A stretch of 64,000 nt of DNA from Actinomycetospora soli (GTDB taxonomy: Bacteria > Actinomycetota > Actinomycetes > Mycobacteriales > Pseudonocardiaceae), in the NCBI RefSeq assembly GCF_021026295.1, contig NZ_JAJNDA010000020.1, forward strand, positions 1 through 64,000, in the 5' to 3' direction. Made by a program: the position numbers and the translations under genes. Below, piece by piece: positions 59,427 through 64,000 of this stretch (position 1 is the stretch's first letter; every line of letters begins with the position of its first letter). The notes below the pieces were generated by a model that was not told where the DNA came from, ran no database searches, and saw nothing but the letters and a program-made list of their open reading frames with translations.

Positions 59427-60221
59427 GTGGACCTCGGACTGGGCGGCGCCCGGGTGATCGTGACCGGTGGCGCCTCGAACATCGGGCGTGGCATCGTGCA
59501 CGGCTTCGCCCGCGAGGGCGCCCGCGTGCTGCTCGCGGACCGGGACGCCGAGCAGTCGGCCCGCGTGCGGACCGAGGCGCTCGACCTCGGCGCGGCCGAG
59601 GTGCGCGAGGTGATCGGCGACCTGACCGCCGAGGGCGCCGGGGACCGCGTCGTCGCCGACGCCGTCGGGGCGTGGGGCGGCGTGGACGTGCTGGTGAACA
59701 ACTGCGGCTGGAGCGTGCCGGGGTTCCTCACCGAGCAGACCGACCGGGCGCTCTGGCAGCGCACGATCGAGACCAACCTCTACACCGCGATCGACGCGAC
59801 GCAGGCCGTGCTCGCGACCATGACCGAGCAGCGCGCCGGCGCGGTCGTCTTCATCTCCAGCGACGCCGCCTTCGGGGCGGTCCGCCAGGGCGTCTACGGC
59901 ACGACGAAGGCCGGCCTCATCGCCCTCGCCCGCACCACGGCGCGCGAGCAGGGCCGGCACGGCATCCGCGCCAACGTCGTCTGCCCGGGGCTCGTCCTGC
60001 CCGACGAGGGCGGGGTCGGCGCCGACAGCCTCTGGGCCGCGGGGCGCGACGCGATCTTCGATGACGACCAGATCGCCCACGTCACGAAGCAGACCCCGCT
60101 GCGGCGGCTGACCACCCCGGAGGACGTGGCCGCCGCCGTCGTCTGGCTCGCCTCCGACGTCGCCGCCCGCCAGGTCACCGGCCAGGTCGTCGCGGTCGGC
60201 GGCGGATCGTCGATGCCGTGA
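59427..60221 (+). CDS. SDR-family oxidoreductase
   Basis: 264 aa, GTG start. TGGASNIGRGI cofactor motif, a variant NNCGWSVPG where NNAG is usual, Ser in VFISSDAAFG and YGTTKAGLIAL. It may oxidise a hydroxy group introduced by the P450 or a dihydrodiol formed by the dioxygenase. Controlled by site g. Confidence 0.9.
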   Translation: MDLGLGGARVIVTGGASNIGRGIVHGFAREGARVLLADRDAEQSARVRTEALDLGAAEVREVIGDLTAEGAGDRVVADAVGAWGGVDVLVNNCGWSVPGFLTEQTDRALWQRTIETNLYTAIDATQAVLATMTEQRAGAVVFISSDAAFGAVRQGVYGTTKAGLIALARTTAREQGRHGIRANVVCPGLVLPDEGGVGADSLWAAGRDAIFDDDQIAHVTKQTPLRRLTTPEDVAAAVVWLASDVAARQVTGQVVAVGGGSSMP

Positions 60222-60244
60222 GCTTGACCCGGCCGCCCGCCGGT

Positions 60245-60262
60245 TTTTACTCTCGATGAAAT
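60245..60262. promoter_or_regulatory. TetR-type operator site h
   Basis: TTTTACTCTCGATGAAAT matches the consensus at 12 of 18. It lies 20 bp upstream of the acyl-CoA dehydrogenase GTG and overlaps an alternative ATG (60256) that is therefore unlikely to be the start. Confidence 0.5.
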
Positions 60263-60282
60263 TCTGTCGCAGGGAGAGCCCC

Positions 60283-61458
60283 GTGAACACGTCCTCGATC
60301 GTCCCCGAGACCGACGAGCGCGCCGCGCTGCGCGACGCCGTCACCGCGCTCGTGAGCCGCTACGGGCACGACTACTTCGTGGAGAAGGCGCACGCGCACG
60401 CCGAGCCCACCGAGTTGTGGAAGGAGCTCGGCGCCGCCGGGTTCCTCGGCGTGCACCTGCCCGAGGAGTACGGCGGGGGCGGCGGCACCCTCGGCGACCT
60501 GCTGGTCGTCGTGGAGGCGGCGTCGGCGGCCGGGTGCCCGCTGCTCATGACGGTCATCTCCCCCGCGATCTGCGGGACGATCCTCGCGCGGCACGCGTCG
60601 CACGAGATGAAGCAGCGCTGGCTGACCGGCATCGCCGACGGCTCGCTCAAGATGGCCTTCGCGATCACCGAGCCCGACGCCGGGTCCAACAGCCACGAGG
60701 TCACCACCACCGCCCACCCCGACGGCGACGGGGGCTGGCGGCTCTCGGGCACGAAGTACTGGACCTCCGGGATCGACGAGGCCGACGCCGTGCTCGTCGT
60801 CGCCCGCAGCGGCAGCGCCCCCGCCACGGGTGACCGCAAGCCGCTGTCGCTCTACGTCGTCCCCACCGACTCCGCGGGCCTGACCTGGCAGCCGATCCCG
60901 GCCGCCCTCACCCAGCCCGAGCAGCAGTTCACGGTGTTCTTCGACGACGTCCCGCTCGGTCCCGAGGCGCTCATCGGCGACGACGGCAACGGGCTGCGGC
61001 AGGTCTTCGCCGGGCTCAACCCCGAGCGCATCACCGCGGCGGCGATCAGCAACGGCATCTCGCTGTACTCGCTGGAGAAGGCGACGGCGTACGCGAACGA
61101 GCGGGCGGTGTGGAAGGGCGTGAAGATCGGGGCGCACCAGGGCGTGGCCCACCCGCTGGCCGAGTGCTACATCGCGGTCGCGCAGGCGCGGCTCATGGCG
61201 CAGCGCGCCGCCGACCTGTTCGACGAGGGCGCCGACGCCGCCGAGGCGTCGAACATCGCCAAGTTCGCGGCCGCCGACTCCTCGCTGCGCACGCTCGACC
61301 AGGCGATGCAGACCCACGGCGGCAACGGCATGTCGCTGGAGTACGGGCTCGCCGACCTGTGGTTCCTGGCCCGCATGCTCAAGACCGCGCCGGTCAGCCG
61401 GGAGATGGTGCTCAACTTCGTCGCCCAGCGCTCGCTCGGACTGCCCGCGTCGTACTGA
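60283..61458 (+). CDS. Acyl-CoA dehydrogenase
   Basis: 391 aa from GTG 60283, which follows AGGGAGAG; the upstream ATG lies in operator h. Motifs: HLPEEYGGGGGTLGDLLVVVEAAS, MAFAITEPDAGSNSHEVTTTA, KYWTSGIDEADAVLVVARSG, HPLAECYIAVAQARLMAQRA and MQTHGGNGMSLEYGLADLWFLARM. Full-length type with its own FAD site. It is followed at 13 bp by a TetR gene, probably in one operon. Confidence 0.92.
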   Translation: MNTSSIVPETDERAALRDAVTALVSRYGHDYFVEKAHAHAEPTELWKELGAAGFLGVHLPEEYGGGGGTLGDLLVVVEAASAAGCPLLMTVISPAICGTILARHASHEMKQRWLTGIADGSLKMAFAITEPDAGSNSHEVTTTAHPDGDGGWRLSGTKYWTSGIDEADAVLVVARSGSAPATGDRKPLSLYVVPTDSAGLTWQPIPAALTQPEQQFTVFFDDVPLGPEALIGDDGNGLRQVFAGLNPERITAAAISNGISLYSLEKATAYANERAVWKGVKIGAHQGVAHPLAECYIAVAQARLMAQRAADLFDEGADAAEASNIAKFAAADSSLRTLDQAMQTHGGNGMSLEYGLADLWFLARMLKTAPVSREMVLNFVAQRSLGLPASY

Positions 61459-61471
61459 CTACGCTGACGCC

Positions 61472-62101
61472 GTGCCCGCGTCCCCCGCCCCGTCGAGCGA
61501 GGGGACCGGTCGCGGCACGAAGTCGGCGCGGACCCGCCGTCGGGTGGTGGACGCCGCGGCGCACGTGCTGGTGCGCCGCGGGTACGCCGGGACGCGGCTC
61601 TCGGACGTCGCGGCGGTCGCCCAGGTGCAGGCGCCGGCGATCTACTACTACTTCTCCTCGCGCGACGAGCTCATCGAGGAGGCGGTCGCCGTCGGGCTGG
61701 CCCGGGCCCGCACGCTGGTGGAGGAGGCGCTCGCGGAGGCCGACGGCTCGCCGCTGGACCGGCTCCGGGTCGCGGTGGCCGCGCACCTGAGCACGCTGCT
61801 GACCCACTCCGACCACGCGGCGGCGGCGATCCGCACCGTGCCGCAGCTGCCCGAGTCGATGCGGGCCCGCCACCGCCAGGCCGAGCGGGACTACGTGGAG
61901 ATCTGGCGGGGCCTGGTCGCCGAGGCCCGGGCGGCCGGCGAGATCGACCGGGACCTCGACCCCGGGGTGGCGCTCATGGTGGTGCTCGGGGCCCTGAACT
62001 GGACCGCCGAGTGGTGGGACCCGGGCCGCGGGTCCCTCGAGGGCATCATCGCCACCGCGCAGCGCCTCGTGGTCGACGGGCTCGCCGCCGACCACGAGTG
62101 A
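61472..62101 (+). CDS. TetR-family regulator 2
   Basis: 209 aa, GTG start. RRRVVDAAAHVLVRRGYAGTRLSDVAAVAQVQAPAIYYYFSSRDELIEEAV differs by few residues from TetR 1 (55389), and both share a C-terminal LGALNWxxEWWDP. The two almost certainly read the same operator and may respond to different ligands. Confidence 0.9.
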   Translation: MPASPAPSSEGTGRGTKSARTRRRVVDAAAHVLVRRGYAGTRLSDVAAVAQVQAPAIYYYFSSRDELIEEAVAVGLARARTLVEEALAEADGSPLDRLRVAVAAHLSTLLTHSDHAAAAIRTVPQLPESMRARHRQAERDYVEIWRGLVAEARAAGEIDRDLDPGVALMVVLGALNWTAEWWDPGRGSLEGIIATAQRLVVDGLAADHE

Positions 62102-62113
62102 GCCGCGCGGGGG

Positions 62114-62452
62114 TCAGCCGACCTGGCGCCGGGCGGTGTCCTCCCGGGCCGCGAGCGGCGCCCCGGCCAGGTCCTCCTCGTTGCACAGGACCTTGACCTT
62201 GAAGTAGGGCGAGCCCTGGGCGTCGTCGTAGTCGAGGTGGATGGCGATGACGTCGACGGCCTCGCCGAGCCAGGTCTCCGTCTCGCGCAGCCACCCGGCG
62301 CACCGCTCCAGGGCGGCCGGGAGTTCGTCGTCGCAGAACTCGACCGCGCGGTAGGGCACGTCCTCGACGCGGTCCTGGGCCCCGGACGGCCGGGGAAGTC
62401 CCGCGGCGAGGCCGAGGTCGTCGAGCTCCAACTTCGTCACGTGCTGGGTCAC
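62114..62452 (-). CDS. Hypothetical protein
   Basis: 112 aa from GTG 62452 (GGGAGG nine bases upstream); GTG 62440 is possible. Sequence VTKLELDDLGLAAGLPRPSG, VPYRAVEFCDDELPAALERCAGWLRETETWLGEAVDVIAIHLDYDDAQGSPYFKVKVLCNEEDLAG: mixed alpha/beta, acidic, three Cys, no membrane segment. Not recognised. It lies between the catabolic cluster and the MHS transporter on the opposite strand. Confidence 0.6.
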   Translation of the reverse strand: MTQHVTKLELDDLGLAAGLPRPSGAQDRVEDVPYRAVEFCDDELPAALERCAGWLRETETWLGEAVDVIAIHLDYDDAQGSPYFKVKVLCNEEDLAGAPLAAREDTARRQVG

Positions 62453-62744
62453 CCCTCCGAGCCTCCCAGGCCCGAGGGCGGGCGGAAACCCCGGGTCGAC
62501 GGGTCCGCGGGCCGGAGCGCCCTCGTCGGACCGGGTCGGCCCGACCCGGTTCCGCACGTCCGCTCCGGGATCCCCGACCCCATCACCGCGCGGTTCCCGT
62601 CGTGTGAACAACGGTCGCGCGGGCCGGGTGGAGTGAGGGATTCCCCTACACCGGTGCCCGTACTTCCCGATGGCTCCCGATCCGCGGCCTGGGGTTCTCT
62701 GTGAACCGCCCCACCGGTCCCCCACCACCCCTCGGGAGCTGCTC

Positions 62745-64000
62745 TTGTCCACCGAGCACGAGACCCAGGCGAGCGTCCGCACCGCCGACGACCAGCCACG
62801 CACCGGACTGCTGAAGGTCGCGGCCGCCACCGGGATCGGGACGTCGCTGGAGTTCTACGACTTCGCGATCTACGGCACCGCGACCGCGCTGGTCTTCACC
62901 GACACGTTCTTCCGGTCCGACGACGCCTGGTTCGCCACCTTCATGGGGCTCGCGACCTTCGGCATCGGGTTCCTCATGGCCCCGCTCGGCGCCCTGCTGT
63001 TCGGCTGGGTCGGGGACCGGAAGGGGCGCCGCACGGCCCTGATGATGACCTTCATCGGCATGGGCCTCGCGACCGTGCTGATGGGCCTGCTGCCGCCCTA
63101 CGCGGTGATCGGTGTCGCCGCCCCGCTCCTGCTCGTCCTGCTGCGCATGGTCCACGGCCTCGCCCGCGGCGGCGAGACCGGCGGCGCCGCGACGCTCGCG
63201 ATGGAGCACGCACCCCCGCGGCACCGCGCGCTCTGGGGCGTCTTCACCGCCCTGGGCTCGCCGCTCGGCACGATCCTCGCCAACGTCGCGTTCGCGCTCG
63301 TGCTGCTGCTGCCCCGCGAGGCGGTCGCGAGCTGGGGCTGGCGCCTGCCGTTCCTGTTCGGCGGCGTGGTGCTGGTGCTCGGGCTGTGGGTCCGCCGCAG
63401 CGTCCACGAGAGCCCGGTGTTCCAGGACATGGTCCGCCACGCGGGCGAGGTCCGGCGCGCCCCCGCCGCCGAGGTGTTCCGCACCGGCTGGCGCCGCGTG
63501 CTGCTCGCCGCCGGGGCGAACATCGGCCTCAACTCGATGACCTTCGTGCTCGCGATCTTCATGCTGTCCTACGCCACGGCCGCGGCGCCGCAGGGCCTCG
63601 GCCTGCCGCGCGGCCCGGTCGTCGCCGGCAGCATCGTCGCGCTGCTGCTCCACGCCCTCGCCAACGTCGGCGGCGCGGTGGCCTCCGACCGCTTCGGCCG
63701 CCGCCCGGTGATGATCACCGGAGCCGTCGCGTCGATGGGCGCCGCGCTCGTGCTCTTCCCGATCGCGGAGGGCGGCACCGTCACCGCCTTCGTCCTCGCG
63801 GTCTCCCTCGGGTTCCTGACGACGGGTGTGCTCTTCGGGCCGATGTACGTCTACTTCGGCGAGCTCTTCCCCCGCGAGCAGCGCCAGACCGGCATGGGCA
63901 TCGCCTACCACGTCGGTGCGGTCCTGGGCGGCGGCATCTCCCCGCTGGTCGCGAACCGCATCCTCGCCCTCACCGGCGACGCCGCGAACATCGGCTTCTA
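62745..64000 (+). CDS. MHS-family MFS transporter (runs off the right edge)
   Basis: TTG start after GGGAG; 418 codons are visible and the frame is open at 64000. MHS signatures: GTSLEFYDFAIYGTATALVF, APLGALLFGWVGDRKGRRTAL, HGLARGGETGGAATLAMEHAPPRHRALWG, WGWRLPFLFGG, and VYFGELFPREQRQTGMGIAYHVGAV. It could import the acid degraded by the cluster next door, but no operator of the cluster type precedes it, so this link is weak. Confidence 0.88.
   Translation, partial: MSTEHETQASVRTADDQPRTGLLKVAAATGIGTSLEFYDFAIYGTATALVFTDTFFRSDDAWFATFMGLATFGIGFLMAPLGALLFGWVGDRKGRRTALMMTFIGMGLATVLMGLLPPYAVIGVAAPLLLVLLRMVHGLARGGETGGAATLAMEHAPPRHRALWGVFTALGSPLGTILANVAFALVLLLPREAVASWGWRLPFLFGGVVLVLGLWVRRSVHESPVFQDMVRHAGEVRRAPAAEVFRTGWRRVLLAAGANIGLNSMTFVLAIFMLSYATAAAPQGLGLPRGPVVAGSIVALLLHALANVGGAVASDRFGRRPVMITGAVASMGAALVLFPIAEGGTVTAFVLAVSLGFLTTGVLFGPMYVYFGELFPREQRQTGMGIAYHVGAVLGGGISPLVANRILALTGDAANIGF

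Noticed and set aside
39493-62101. Cholesterol catabolic cluster
   Set aside because: The P450, racemase and dehydrogenase pair are suggestive, but ketosteroid dehydrogenase, 9-alpha-hydroxylase, the HsaABCD enzymes, Mce transport and KstR-type sites are not present.

Overview
The window is very GC-rich, with many GTG and TTG starts and short ATGA/GTGA gene overlaps. It carries actinobacterial families: an ANTAR regulator, luciferase-like (LLM) oxidoreductases, DUF3556, DUF3159, DUF2277, DUF4333 and steroid-type acyl-CoA dehydrogenase pairs. This points to a soil actinomycete, probably Pseudonocardiales; the genus is inference. No rRNA, intact tRNA or CRISPR array was seen.

Left part (1-21.4 kb). 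After the end of an alcohol dehydrogenase gene, a LysR regulator (470-1402) diverges from a five-gene operon (1532-7548): a monomeric sarcosine-oxidase-like flavoenzyme, a Rieske oxygenase, an aldehyde dehydrogenase, a flavin/2Fe-2S reductase and an enolase-superfamily protein closely resembling hydroxyproline-betaine epimerase HpbD. Together they read as betaine (proline betaine or related) N-demethylation. Then come an alpha/beta hydrolase behind a perfect palindrome, a DUF4333 protein, glutaminase, an LLM oxidoreductase, an SDR, a GAF/ANTAR regulator, an MHS transporter, a cupin, membrane proteins (DUF1206, DUF998, CorA, DUF3159), an XRE regulator and a frameshifted PucR-type regulator.

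Mobile scar (21.4-26.8 kb). A DUF3556 gene has been broken and has lost its middle. Between its ends lie a truncated ISL3 element, a 35-nt 3' fragment of a tRNA (probably Thr) with its terminator, a monooxygenase and a GlxA/AraC-type regulator, an intact 1291-bp IS3 element (3-bp target duplication, C CCA AAG slippery site), and a second copy of the ISL3 end. The DUF3556 3' part also carries a premature TAG.

Middle (26.8-39.3 kb). A phytoene-desaturase-like flavoprotein, a secreted Ala/Pro-rich protein, DUF2277, an SGNH hydrolase, an ethanolamine operon (permease-eutB-eutC), a two-component system, an M23 peptidase lipoprotein, a NodA-like acyltransferase and a 52-aa membrane protein.

Right part (39.5-62.1 kb). 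A compact catabolic cluster: a two-subunit acyl-CoA dehydrogenase, two acyl-CoA synthetases, alpha-methylacyl-CoA racemase, four SDR/LLM-type redox enzymes, a MaoC hydratase, a FAD oxidoreductase, enoyl-CoA hydratases (one fused to a SnoaL domain), a two-subunit Rieske dioxygenase, a CYP125/142-like P450, a thiolase, another acyl-CoA dehydrogenase and two paralogous TetR regulators. Eight copies of one palindrome, close to TTCTAATCTAGATTAGAA, sit at the head of every inferred transcription unit. This is a self-contained and, to my knowledge, undescribed TetR regulon, probably for an isoprenoid, steroid-like or alkyl-aromatic acid. The cluster also holds unusual non-coding repeats (11 octamers in 327 bp; large hairpins). 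The window ends inside a second MHS transporter.
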